This document shows, one piece after another, positions 53,275 to 63,879 of a DNA stretch of 64,000 nucleotides (positions are counted from its first letter, which is position 1; every line of letters begins with the position of its first letter). Both the position numbers and the translations under genes were made by a program. This DNA comes from Aeromonas aquatica. Its GTDB lineage: Bacteria; Pseudomonadota; Gammaproteobacteria; Enterobacterales; Aeromonadaceae. Location of the stretch: assembly GCF_000764655.1 (NCBI RefSeq), contig NZ_JRGL01000008.1:1-64000 (forward strand), written 5' to 3'. Under the pieces are notes generated by a model. It worked only from the letters and a program-made list of their open reading frames with translations, did not search any database and was not told the DNA's origin.

Positions 53275-54425
53275 GATTGCAACACCACGCCGCTGTCATC
53301 TTCCCAATAGAGGAACACCTGGTCATCCCAGGTCGGCCGCTTGCCGTGGCGTTCGGCGTTGGCGATGAAAGCCTGAACGATTTTGCCCGAGGGCAGCTGG
53401 ATGTGATAAACGGAGTGGCCGCCCAGATAGGCGATGTCGTAGACCAGCCCCTTGGTCCAGTTGAAGTCGGGATGCTCCAGATCGCTCGGCTTCTGAGTGC
53501 TCATCAGCAGCTTCTCCGGCCGCAGGGCATAACTCACCTTCTTGTTCTCGGCGCGAGAGCTGATGCCGTGACCCACGTAGATGGGCTGCTCCAGATCCGC
53601 ACAGGCGATGGTGGCGTGGTCCTGTTCGTCTTCCACCAGCAGGCCGTCAAACAGGTTGACGTTGCCGATGAACTCGCACACCAGCCGGCTGGCCGGGGTC
53701 TCGTAGATGTCCATCGGGCTGCCGATCTGCTCGATGCAGCCCAGATGCATGATGGCGATCCGTTCGGCCATGGTCATGGCCTCTTCCTGATCGTGGGTCA
53801 CCATGACGCAGGTCACGCCGACCCGCTCGATGATCTCCACCAGTTCGAGCTGCATCCGCGAGCGCAGCTTCTTGTCCAGCGCCCCCATGGGCTCGTCCAG
53901 CAGCAGCAACTTGGGGCGCTTGGCCAGGGAACGGGCCAGGGCCACCCGCTGACGCTGGCCACCGGAGAGCTGATGGGGCTTGCGACGGGCATACTGGGTC
54001 ATCTGCACCAGCTTGAGCATCTCCTCGACCTGGGCATCGACCTCTGCCTTGGGCAGACCGTCCTGCTTGAGGCCGAAGGCGATGTTCTGCGCCACCGTCA
54101 TATGGGGGAACAGGGCGTAGGACTGGAACATCATGTTGATCGGACGTTCATAGGGCGGCATGTCGGTAATGTCGACCCCGTCCAGGAACAGCCGCCCCTC
54201 GGTGGGGCGCTCGAACCCGGCCAGCATCCGCAGCAGGGTGGACTTGCCGGAGCCGGATCCCCCCAGCAAGGCGAAGATCTCCCCTTTATGGATGTTGAGA
54301 GAGACGTTGTCGACCGCCAGCGTTTCGTCGAACTGCTTGCTAACCCTGTCTATTTTGACCAGCACTTCTTTACGCTGCTGGCTGCCCTCGAGGGCTTTCT
54401 TGTAGGCACTGGAGGCTATCGCCAT
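53271..54425 (-). CDS. potG: Putrescine ABC transporter ATPase PotG
   Basis: Importer ATPase of about 384 aa. Walker A is LLGGSGSGKSTLLR, signature LSGGQRQRVALAR, Walker B LLLLDEPMGALD, followed by a C-terminal regulatory TOBE domain. The ATG at 54425 is preferred since GGGAG lies eight bases upstream. It follows a PotF-like gene after a hairpin. Confidence 0.94.
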   Translation of the reverse strand: MAIASSAYKKALEGSQQRKEVLVKIDRVSKQFDETLAVDNVSLNIHKGEIFALLGGSGSGKSTLLRMLAGFERPTEGRLFLDGVDITDMPPYERPINMMFQSYALFPHMTVAQNIAFGLKQDGLPKAEVDAQVEEMLKLVQMTQYARRKPHQLSGGQRQRVALARSLAKRPKLLLLDEPMGALDKKLRSRMQLELVEIIERVGVTCVMVTHDQEEAMTMAERIAIMHLGCIEQIGSPMDIYETPASRLVCEFIGNVNLFDGLLVEDEQDHATIACADLEQPIYVGHGISSRAENKKVSYALRPEKLLMSTQKPSDLEHPDFNWTKGLVYDIAYLGGHSVYHIQLPSGKIVQAFIANAERHGKRPTWDDQVFLYWEDDSGVVLQS

Positions 54426-54458
54426 TACCAAACTCCCAAACGTGATACCGATACAATC

Positions 54459-54480
54459 TGGCGCCCCGGGATGGGCGCCA
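54459..54480 (-). other. Hairpin between PotF-like gene and potG
   Basis: TGGCGCCC and GGGCGCCA form an 8 bp stem with a 6 nt loop right after the binding-protein stop. No T tract; probably an attenuator or stabiliser favouring binding-protein mRNA. Confidence 0.55.
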
Positions 54481-54483
54481 AGG

Positions 54484-55569
<1,086 letters not shown>

Positions 55570-55641
55570 TTATCAGTCCTCATATGTGTGATTACCAGTC
55601 GCGCATCCATACGCGCCGTCCAACCTGTCGGGTGGTCACCT

Positions 55642-55671
55642 CCCTCCCGGCCGAACTGCGGACCGGGAGGG
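55642..55671 (-). other. Hairpin between the two PotF-like genes
   Basis: CCCTCCCGG and CCGGGAGGG pair as a 9 bp stem around 12 bases, 12 bp after the stop of the upstream binding protein. No T tract on the minus strand. Confidence 0.5.
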
Positions 55672-55682
55672 GTACTCGTCAC

Positions 55683-56792
<1,110 letters not shown>

Positions 56793-56834
56793 CTAAGCAA
56801 ATTGTATGCGTAAGCCAATCTGCCTGGGTACAGC

Positions 56835-58196
56835 CTATTCCTGCAGCTTTGCCGCCGTCAGGTCCAGACTGAGCCTGGCCAGTTTGACCAATTCATCCAC
56901 CTGTTCCTCGGTGATCACCAAGGGGGGCGATATGATCATGGTATCGCCGACCGCCCTCATCACCAAGCCATTGTTAAAGCAGAACTCCCGACAGGTCATC
57001 CCCGCCTGTAGCTCGGCCGGGAAGCGGCGCTTGGTCTGCTTGTCCTGCACTATTTCCAACGCGGCAACCAGGCCTTTACCCCGGGTCTCCCCCACCAGTG
57101 GGTGATCGGCCAGTTCGCTCCAGCGGCGTTGCAAATAGGGGCCGATGTTATCATGAATTCGCTTAACTATGCTTTCGTTTTGCATAAGCTTAATGTTGGC
57201 AATCGCCACGGCGCAGGCGACCGGATGACCGGAATAGGTGAAGCCGTGATTGAACTCGCCCCCCTCTTCCACCAGCACCCTGGCAACCCTGTCACCCACC
57301 ATCACGGCCCCCATCGGCAGGTAGCCGGAGGTGATGCCCTTGGCCAGACACATCAGATCCGGCTTGATGCCGAAGTCTTCGCTCGCGAACCAGTGGCCGG
57401 TGCGACCGAAGCCACAGATCACCTCGTCGGCGATGAGCAGGATCTCGTACTTGTCGCAGATGCGCTGGATCTCGGGCCAGTAGCTGGCAGGCGGGATGAT
57501 GACGCCACCGGCACCCTGGATGGGCTCACCGATGAAGGCGGCCACCTTGTCCACCCCCAGCTCCAGAATTTTCTGTTCGAGTTGGCGGGCGCGCTCCAGT
57601 CCGAACTCCTCGGCGCTCATCCCTTGCCCCTCACCGAAGTGATAGGGCTGATCGATGTGCACTATGCCGGGGATCGGCAGACCGCCCTGGGCGTGCATCC
57701 CTTTCATGCCACCCAGGCTGGCGCCCGCCACGGTGGAGCCGTGGTAGGCATTGTGGCGGCTGATGATCACCTGCTTGTCCGGCTGGCCCTTGCTGGCCCA
57801 GTAGTGGCGCACCATGCGCAGCACGGTATCGTTGCACTCTGAGCCCGAGCCGGTGAAGAAGACGTGATTGAGGTGGGGCGGCGTGACCTCGGCCAGCAGG
57901 GTCGCCAGCTCGGCGGCGGGCGGATGGCTGGTCTGGAAGAAGAGGTTGTAATAGGGCAGTTGTTGCATCTGTTTGGTGGCGGCATCCACCAGTTCCTGGC
58001 GGCCGTAGCCCATGTTGACACACCACAGGCCCGCCATCCCGTCCAGGATGCGGCGCCCGTCGGAGTCTTCCAGATAGACGCCCTCGGCCTTGGTAATGAT
58101 GCGGCTGCCCTTCTTGTTCAGGGCCTGAAAATCGGTAAAGGGGTGCAGATGATGGCTGGCATCCAGTTGCTGCCACTCACGGGTAGTACGTTGCAT
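56835..58196 (-). CDS. Class III aminotransferase, putrescine/pyruvate type (SpuC-like)
   Basis: PLP enzyme of 453 aa. AEGVYLEDSDGRRILDGMAG, the cofactor region HVFFTGSGSECNDTVLR, ADEVICGFGRTG and the Schiff-base lysine in LAKGITSGYLPMG are present. It closely resembles Pseudomonas SpuC, which removes one amino group of putrescine with pyruvate. Its neighbours, PotF-like receptors and a PuuA-type ligase, support polyamine catabolism. A relic of its 5' end lies 37 bp upstream. Confidence 0.9.
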   Translation of the reverse strand: MQRTTREWQQLDASHHLHPFTDFQALNKKGSRIITKAEGVYLEDSDGRRILDGMAGLWCVNMGYGRQELVDAATKQMQQLPYYNLFFQTSHPPAAELATLLAEVTPPHLNHVFFTGSGSECNDTVLRMVRHYWASKGQPDKQVIISRHNAYHGSTVAGASLGGMKGMHAQGGLPIPGIVHIDQPYHFGEGQGMSAEEFGLERARQLEQKILELGVDKVAAFIGEPIQGAGGVIIPPASYWPEIQRICDKYEILLIADEVICGFGRTGHWFASEDFGIKPDLMCLAKGITSGYLPMGAVMVGDRVARVLVEEGGEFNHGFTYSGHPVACAVAIANIKLMQNESIVKRIHDNIGPYLQRRWSELADHPLVGETRGKGLVAALEIVQDKQTKRRFPAELQAGMTCREFCFNNGLVMRAVGDTMIISPPLVITEEQVDELVKLARLSLDLTAAKLQE

Positions 58197-58233
58197 TGCT
58201 TGCTCCTCGATTCCTTCGATTTAAGCGGTATTG

Positions 58234-58308
58234 TTATGACTCGATGAGGTGGCTGGCAGCATCCCGGTTATTGCCACTTACGAGTAGCTCGCGGGTATCA
58301 GGCTGCAT
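58234..58308 (-). pseudogene. Micro-ORF resembling the N-terminus of the aminotransferase (24 aa)
   Basis: The minus-strand frame reads MQPDTRELLVSG then NNRDAASHLIES and stops. The aminotransferase begins MQRTTREWQQLDASHHLHPF. M-Q, T-R-E, D-A and S-H correspond, with several inserted residues. The DNA upstream of both starts (AAGCA, GCAAGC) is also similar. Interpreted as a decayed head of a second copy; a leader peptide is the alternative. Confidence 0.6.
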
Positions 58309-58389
58309 GGCTTGCTGCTTGAGTCATGGGCGGGAGAGACCGGTGCTGGTCTCTCCCTGTGGCGGTCAGGCGCGTCTCGCGCCCGGGGA

Positions 58390-59748
58390 TCACACGTTCA
58401 GCAGCAGGAATTCCCGTTCCCAGCGGCTGATCACCCCGAAGTAGGTCTCGTATTCCTTGCGCTTGACCGCGACGAAGGCGCGGATGAAGCGCTCGCCTAG
58501 CATGTCCTTGATGGCCTCGCACTGCTCCAGATGACTGAGGGACTCCTCCAGAGAGCGGGGCAAGCTGTAGGGCAGATCATAGGCACTCGCCTTCATCTCC
58601 TGCAGCGGCTCCAGCTTCTCCAGCATGCCGAGGTAGCCGCAGGCCAGGGTCGCGGCCAGGGCCAGATAGGGGTTGGCATCGGCCCCGGCGAAGCGGTTCT
58701 CGACCCGGCGAGCACTCGCCTCGGAGAAGGGCACCCGCAGCCCGCAGGTGCGGTTCTCCACCCCCCACTGCACGTTGCGCGGGGCGCTCTCGCCGAAGGT
58801 GAGGCGGCGGTAGGAGTTGACGTTCGGTGCCAGCAGCGCGGTCACCGCCGGGGTGTATTTCTGCAGCCCGGCGATGAAGTGCATGAATTGCTCGGTATTG
58901 CCGCCATTCTCCGTACCGAACAGGTTGCGACCGTTCGCATCCTCCAGGCTCTGGTGGATGTGCATGGCGGAGCCCGGCTCCTCGCTCATGGGTTTGGCCA
59001 TGAAGGTGGCGTAGATGCCGTGCTTGTGCGCCGCTTCACGCATGGTGCGCTTGAACAGGAACACCTGATCCGCCAGATCGATGGGGTCACCGTGCAGGAA
59101 GTTGATCTCCATCTGGGCGGCACCGGACTCGTGGATCAGGGTGTCCACCTCCAGCTCCTGCGCCTCGCAGTAGTCGTACATGTCCTCGAAGATGGGATCG
59201 AATTCGTTGACCGCATCGATGCTGAACGACTGGCGGGCGGTCTCCGGGCGGCCGTTGCGGCCGATCGGCGGCACCAGGGGATAGTCGGGGTCTTCGTTGC
59301 GCTTGACCAGATAGAACTCGAGCTCGGGGGCCACAACCGGCTTCCAGCCCTGTTTCTCGTAAAATGACAGGACCCGGCGCAGCACGGAGCGCGGCGCTAT
59401 GTCGATGAGCTTGCCATTGATGTCGAAACAGTCGTGGATCACCTGAGCGGTCGGCTCCAGTGCCCAGGGGACGAAGCGAATGGTGTTGGGATCGGGATAG
59501 AGCTGCATGTCCCGCTCCAGCGGGTCAATCATGCTGTCGTCATCCGGATATTCGCCAGTCACCGTCTGGGTGAAGATGACTTCGGGTAGCCGCATGCCCC
59601 CTTCGCGCAGAAATTTATTGGCTGGAATGATCTTGCCTCGGGCATTGCCGGTGAAATCCGGGAACAGGCACTCCACCTCAGTGATGCGATTGCTCTCCAT
59701 CCAGCCCTTGATACTGTCCATGTTAAACCCCGACTCTACGGTTGTCAT
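58390..59748 (-). CDS. puuA: Glutamine synthetase family, gamma-glutamylputrescine synthetase type
   Basis: Ligase of about 452 aa. In the Puu pathway this family joins glutamate and putrescine. The catalytic core shows MAKPMSEEPGSAMHIHQSLED, LLAPNVNSYRRLTFGESAP and NRTCGLRVPFSE, and the end FAGADANPYLALAATLACGYLG. Start options are 59748 (weak ribosome site) and 59721 (MDSIKGW, with GGGG six bases upstream). The name is by family and context; other amine substrates are possible. Confidence 0.82.
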   Translation of the reverse strand: MTTVESGFNMDSIKGWMESNRITEVECLFPDFTGNARGKIIPANKFLREGGMRLPEVIFTQTVTGEYPDDDSMIDPLERDMQLYPDPNTIRFVPWALEPTAQVIHDCFDINGKLIDIAPRSVLRRVLSFYEKQGWKPVVAPELEFYLVKRNEDPDYPLVPPIGRNGRPETARQSFSIDAVNEFDPIFEDMYDYCEAQELEVDTLIHESGAAQMEINFLHGDPIDLADQVFLFKRTMREAAHKHGIYATFMAKPMSEEPGSAMHIHQSLEDANGRNLFGTENGGNTEQFMHFIAGLQKYTPAVTALLAPNVNSYRRLTFGESAPRNVQWGVENRTCGLRVPFSEASARRVENRFAGADANPYLALAATLACGYLGMLEKLEPLQEMKASAYDLPYSLPRSLEESLSHLEQCEAIKDMLGERFIRAFVAVKRKEYETYFGVISRWEREFLLLNV

Positions 59749-59751
59749 AGG

Positions 59752-59781
59752 CAAGGGTGTCTAATATAAGGAACACCCTTG
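59752..59781. repeat. Inverted repeat at the puuA start
   Basis: CAAGGGTGT and ACACCCTTG are perfect 9 bp arms with a 12 bp spacer, directly upstream of the puuA ATG. It could be an operator or a leader hairpin masking the start. Confidence 0.55.
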
Positions 59782-59806
59782 TTAAATAAATGTAATCAGC
59801 AACACC

Positions 59807-59836
59807 ATAAAAGCCCGCGATAAGGGCCTTTGTCAA
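59807..59836 (-). promoter_or_regulatory. Candidate sigma-70 promoter of puuA
   Basis: On the minus strand TTGACA (59836-59831), 18 bp, then TTTTAT (59812-59807). Good -35, moderate -10. Confidence 0.5.
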
Positions 59837-60196
59837 GCGGTGGTGTTTAAAAAACTATAAACATTGGCCTATATAATGACCAGGCCGACACCAAATACTA
59901 AACACCTTGTATCCCTATCAAGCTACTGCAAACCCAAGTTGCAAAGCCGATGCCAATCGCGGACAAATTCAGGGTGATACTCAGTCAGCCCCTGTCGGAA
60001 CAGGGGTATTTCTTTGCAAGGGCGCACAATCCTTACCCGATGTGCTTTGCATCCGTGCTTTTTTTTGGTACAAGGCCCGCCCTGATTTGCACTCTCCTGC
60101 ATGGATTTGGTGCAAATCGGGATACGAGGGCTTGGTCTGCAGGCAGACAGCCCCCATAAATGGGAAAAATTGGGAAACTGACTGGTAGCTAACCGT
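59837..60196. other. Leader region between puuA and the DksA paralogue
   Basis: No gene is supported. Structure is plentiful: CCCCTGT-CGGA-ACAGGGG at 59989-60006, and a long inverted repeat GATTTGCAC/GTGCAAATC at 60084-60118. TATATAAT near 59871 could be a + strand -10. A long structured 5' leader for the DksA-type gene is possible. Confidence 0.35.
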
Positions 60197-60583
60197 ATGT
60201 GTGATTTCATGACTGAAGACCAACTGGCCTTTTACAAGGGGCAGATCGAGCGACAAATCATCGAGCTCGAAGAACGTCTCAACTCCCAAGCCAGCCAGGC
60301 CATCGCCACCGATACCAACGAGATGGCTGATGAAATTGACCGTGCCAGCATCGAGGAAGCCCGCCGTCTGGAGCTGAACCGCATCGAGCACGACAAGTTG
60401 CATCTGCGCAAGCTGAGAGGGGCGTTGAAACGCATCAACGAAGGAGACTTTGGCTACTGCGAATCCTGCGGTGACGAGATCTCCCTCAAGCGGCTGCAGG
60501 CACGCCCTGAGTCCCGCTTCTGTGTCGAGTGCCAGAGCACCAAGGAATTCAACGACACCCACGTGTTCCGCCGCGTCGCCTGA
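60197..60583 (+). CDS. DksA/TraR-family RNA polymerase regulator
   Basis: Coiled-coil zinc-finger protein of 128 aa (or 124 from ATG 60209) that should enter the polymerase secondary channel. The coiled-coil tip shows DEIDRAS, keeping the acidic D-x-x-D-x-A of DksA. The zinc finger is CESCG then CVECQ, with all four cysteines. It lacks the long N-terminal extension of housekeeping DksA (151 aa), so a second DksA-like paralogue is more likely than dksA itself. Confidence 0.85.
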   Translation: MCDFMTEDQLAFYKGQIERQIIELEERLNSQASQAIATDTNEMADEIDRASIEEARRLELNRIEHDKLHLRKLRGALKRINEGDFGYCESCGDEISLKRLQARPESRFCVECQSTKEFNDTHVFRRVA

Positions 60584-60782
60584 TCCTGCCGGGCACGGTT
60601 CCGATCGGTAGTGAGCCCGCCTCCAGCGGGTGACCATCCTCCGGCAGGTGAAGAGAGCCGTTACCCTGGATAGACAGGGATAGCTGGCGACACCTGCGCC
60701 TGGATCATGGCGTCGACATCAGATCGTGAACAAGTTCTGATAGACTCCGGGCAAGTCCCGGAATCTATCAGGAGAGCAGAGA

Positions 60783-61646
60783 GTGAAATGGCTCATCAGG
60801 CTGTGTTTGTGCCTGCCACTGCTGGCACAAGCACAGACTCTCACCGTCAAGGTCCCCAGCCGGCCTATCAATGACCTCGACAACGAATACCAGCTCAAGC
60901 TGCTGGAACTAGCGCTCGATCGCGCCGGGCAGCCGTTCAAGCTGGAGCGGGTCGAACTCAACCTCAATCAATACAGCCTGCAGCAAGAGCTGCGTCGGGG
61001 TAAAACCATCAATGTGTTCTGGATGGGCACCTCCAGCACCCTCGAATCCTACCTCATCCCTGTCCCCATCCCGCTGTTTCGCGGCCTGGAAGGGCTGAGG
61101 ATTTCCTTCATCCACAGCGACGCCCAGGAGAAGTTCAACCAGGTCAACTCCCTGGCGGATCTCAAGAAACTGAAGGCGGCGCAGGGGGTCGGCTGGGCCG
61201 ACAACAAGATCCTGGAGCATGCGGGCATCCCCACCTATGCCGGTCGCTACAGTAACCTGTTTCGCCTCATCAACGACGGCGACAAGCTCGACTTCTTCCC
61301 GCGCAGCCTGGTGGAGATCTTCGCCGAGCGCGCCGAACTGGTGGCCCAGTATCCCAACCTCGCCGTCGAGCAGCACCTGCTGCTGCGCTACCCCTTCGCC
61401 GAATTCTTCTTCGTCAGCCCCGAGTACCCCAAGCTGGCCAAGGCGCTCCAGCTCGGGCTAGAGCGGGCCTACGCCGACGGCAGCTTCATGAAGTTTTTCC
61501 ACGAGAACCCCAAGATCCGTGAGGCCCTGGCCAGCGCGAACCTGGATCAGCGGGTCAGCATCCCGCTTGTCAATCCGGACATGACCCCCTTGCTCAGGAG
61601 CATTCCGGCCCAATATTGGGAATATCCACCCCGGCAAGGGCAGTAA
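60783..61646 (+). CDS. Orphan periplasmic solute-binding-like protein
   Basis: 287 aa with a GTG start behind AGGAG, and a signal peptide LIRLCLCLPLLAQAQ (cut near QAQ-TLTV). The rest has the type 2 periplasmic binding fold pattern: an early EYQLKLLELALDRAG helix and late NLAVEQHLLLRYPFAEFFFV. No permease or ATPase is beside it. Ligand unknown. Confidence 0.75.
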   Translation: MKWLIRLCLCLPLLAQAQTLTVKVPSRPINDLDNEYQLKLLELALDRAGQPFKLERVELNLNQYSLQQELRRGKTINVFWMGTSSTLESYLIPVPIPLFRGLEGLRISFIHSDAQEKFNQVNSLADLKKLKAAQGVGWADNKILEHAGIPTYAGRYSNLFRLINDGDKLDFFPRSLVEIFAERAELVAQYPNLAVEQHLLLRYPFAEFFFVSPEYPKLAKALQLGLERAYADGSFMKFFHENPKIREALASANLDQRVSIPLVNPDMTPLLRSIPAQYWEYPPRQGQ

Positions 61647-61789
61647 AGCGCTGACGCAGGGAGACGATCTTCCGGCAGGGCAGTGACACAGCACGATCAC
61701 AGCCTGGGGCCCCATGAGGTCACAACAGGTCTGGTGCCCGCCAGGGAGAGGCGGGCGATGAGTTTCACCCACAGCACCAGGGAGGTGCC

Positions 61790-62236
61790 ATGAAACGACT
61801 CGAACAATGGTTCAACGACTACGGCCAGAGCCACCGCCACCCGGTCAACATCGCCATTCACAAGGTGGCGGTGCCCGGCATCTACCTGTGCGGGCTCGCC
61901 CTGCTCTGGTGCCTTCCCCAGGGGCCGCTGCCAGCGGGGCTCAACTGGGCGATGCTGGCGGCCGTGCCTGTGCTGCTGTTTTATCTGCGGCTGTCCCTTC
62001 CCCTGTTTCTGGGCATGGCAGCCTTCACCGGCCTCGGGCTGCTGGTCTGCGCCCTGTGGCAGGGGCCTCTGCTGCTAACCGCGCTGGCAGGCTTCGTGCT
62101 GCTCTGGATAGCCCAGTTTGTCGGCCACCAGATCGAGGGCAAGCGCCCCTCCTTCCTCGCCGACCTGCAATTTCTGCTGATCGGCCCCGCCTGGGTGCTG
62201 GCCAGCCTCTATCGTCGCTTGGGCCTCCCCTATTGA
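61790..62236 (+). CDS. Mpo1-like (DUF962) membrane protein
   Basis: 148 aa with about four membrane segments. The family pattern is seen: SHRHPVNIAIHKVAVPG near the N-terminus and QFVGHQIEGKRPSFLADLQ near the C-terminus, with histidines that in yeast Mpo1 ligate iron for fatty-acid alpha-oxidation. Bacterial role is not established. 18 bp before creA, likely co-transcribed. Confidence 0.83.
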   Translation: MKRLEQWFNDYGQSHRHPVNIAIHKVAVPGIYLCGLALLWCLPQGPLPAGLNWAMLAAVPVLLFYLRLSLPLFLGMAAFTGLGLLVCALWQGPLLLTALAGFVLLWIAQFVGHQIEGKRPSFLADLQFLLIGPAWVLASLYRRLGLPY

Positions 62237-62253
62237 GGCCAGGAGGAATCTTG

Positions 62254-62721
62254 ATGTCGTATCAACGCATGCTGCCACTGCTGCTGACCCCCCTGCTCGC
62301 CGGGCCAGCCCTCGCGGACAAGGCCGATCCCATCGGCGAGGTGAGCACCGCCTTCCAGCTGGTCGGCCCCAACCACAAGATCCTGGTGGAGGCGTTCGAC
62401 GACCCCAGGATCGCCGGTGTCGCCTGCTATCTGGCGCGCCCCAAGACCGGGGGCGTCAAGGGCGGCCTCGGGCTGGCGGAGGATCCCTCCCACGCGTCTC
62501 TGTCCTGCCACCAGACGGGCCCCATCACCCTGCCCGCCAAGTTGAAGGCGGGGGAAGAGGTGTTCGATGTCAGCACCTCCCTGGTATTCAAGGAGCAGAA
62601 AGTGGTGCGTTTTTACGACGAAAAACGTAATGCCCTGGTTTATCTGACTTACAGCACCAAGTTAGTGGATGGTTCTTATAAAAGCGCGGTGAGCGCCGTT
62701 CCCATCATGCCCTGGGGCTAA
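62254..62721 (+). CDS. creA: CreA family periplasmic protein
   Basis: 155 aa from an ATG behind AGGAGGAATCTTG, with a signal peptide MSYQRMLPLLLTPLLAGPALA. The CreA signatures GEVSTAFQLVGPNHKILVEAFDD (about residues 28-50), VACYLARPKTGG and DVSTSLVFKEQKVVRFYD follow. Function unknown, conserved in proteobacteria. Confidence 0.92.
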   Translation: MSYQRMLPLLLTPLLAGPALADKADPIGEVSTAFQLVGPNHKILVEAFDDPRIAGVACYLARPKTGGVKGGLGLAEDPSHASLSCHQTGPITLPAKLKAGEEVFDVSTSLVFKEQKVVRFYDEKRNALVYLTYSTKLVDGSYKSAVSAVPIMPWG

Positions 62722-62798
62722 TTCCCCACCATTTATCCCGTGATGAAGGGCGCGAGTTGTTGTAATTTAACCACATCGAAACCTGCGGAGAGCGCATC

Positions 62799-63788
62799 AT
62801 GAGAGTCGCCGTTTTCAGTACCAAGAGCTATGACAAGGAACACTTCAACCAGGCCAACAGTCAGTACGGCTTCGAGCTGGAGTTCTTCGACGTGCGGCTG
62901 GAGGCCAAGACCGCCCGCCTCGCCCACCAGTTCCCCGTGGTCTGCCTGTTCGTCAACGATGACGCCGACCGGGAGGTGTTGACCGAGCTGGCCGCCAACG
63001 GCACCAAGGTGATTGCCCTGCGCTGCGCCGGTTACAACAACGTGGATCTGGTCGCCGCCAAGGAGCTGGGACTGAAAGTGGTGCGGGTGCCAGCCTACTC
63101 ACCGGAGGCGGTGGCCGAGCACGCGGTGGGCCTGATGATGACCCTCAACCGCCGCATCCATAAGGCCTATCAGCGCACCCGCGACGCCAACTTCTCCCTC
63201 GAGGGGCTGGTCGGCTTCAACATGCACGGCCGTACCGCCGGCATCGTCGGCACCGGCAAGATCGGCATCGCCACCCTGCGTATCCTCAAGGGCTTCGGCA
63301 TGCGCCTGCTGGTGAGCGATCCCTACCCGAGCCAAGCCGCGCTGGATCTCGGCGCCGAGTACGTGGACATCGACACCCTGCTGCGCCAGTCCGACGTCAT
63401 CAGCCTGCACTGCCCGCTGTTCAAGGAGAACTACCACCTGCTGAACAAGGAGGCCTTCGCCAAGATGAAGGACGGGGTGATGATCATCAACACCAGCCGT
63501 GGCGGCCTGCTCGACTCCAACGCCGCCATCGAGGCCCTCAAGACGTCCCGCATCGGCGCCCTGGGGCTGGACGTCTACGAGGAGGAGGAGGATCTCTTCT
63601 TCGAGGACAAGTCAAACGAGGTGATCACGGATGACGTCTTCCGCCGTCTCTCCGCCTGCCACAACGTGCTGTTCACCGGTCACCAGGCCTTCCTGACCCG
63701 GGAGGCGCTGCACGCCATCGCCGATACCACCCTCAGCAACATCCAGGCCATCGAGCGTCAGGGCCGCAGCGACAACGAGGTGGAATAA
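62799..63788 (+). CDS. ldhA: D-lactate dehydrogenase, fermentative
   Basis: NADH-linked reduction of pyruvate to D-lactate, 329 aa. The start MRVAVFSTKSYDKEHF, NAD loop IVGTGKIGIATLRILKGFG, catalytic Arg in NTSRGGLLDS, Glu in LDVYEEEEDLFFED, and His in FTGHQAFLTREAL are all as in enteric LdhA. Confidence 0.96.
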   Translation: MRVAVFSTKSYDKEHFNQANSQYGFELEFFDVRLEAKTARLAHQFPVVCLFVNDDADREVLTELAANGTKVIALRCAGYNNVDLVAAKELGLKVVRVPAYSPEAVAEHAVGLMMTLNRRIHKAYQRTRDANFSLEGLVGFNMHGRTAGIVGTGKIGIATLRILKGFGMRLLVSDPYPSQAALDLGAEYVDIDTLLRQSDVISLHCPLFKENYHLLNKEAFAKMKDGVMIINTSRGGLLDSNAAIEALKTSRIGALGLDVYEEEEDLFFEDKSNEVITDDVFRRLSACHNVLFTGHQAFLTREALHAIADTTLSNIQAIERQGRSDNEVE

Positions 63789-63808
63789 GCTTTCCGCGCA
63801 ATAAACCG

Positions 63809-63834
63809 GGCGCCGGGTTGTGAGACCCGGCGCC
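63809..63834 (+). terminator. Hairpin after ldhA
   Basis: GGCGCCGGGT, 6 nt loop and ACCCGGCGCC form a perfect 10 bp stem. No T tract, so termination may be rho-assisted. Confidence 0.6.
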
Positions 63835-63879
63835 ATCGGGTAGGCTACCAGCCCTTTTTTACTCAGGAGCCTGGCCGCC

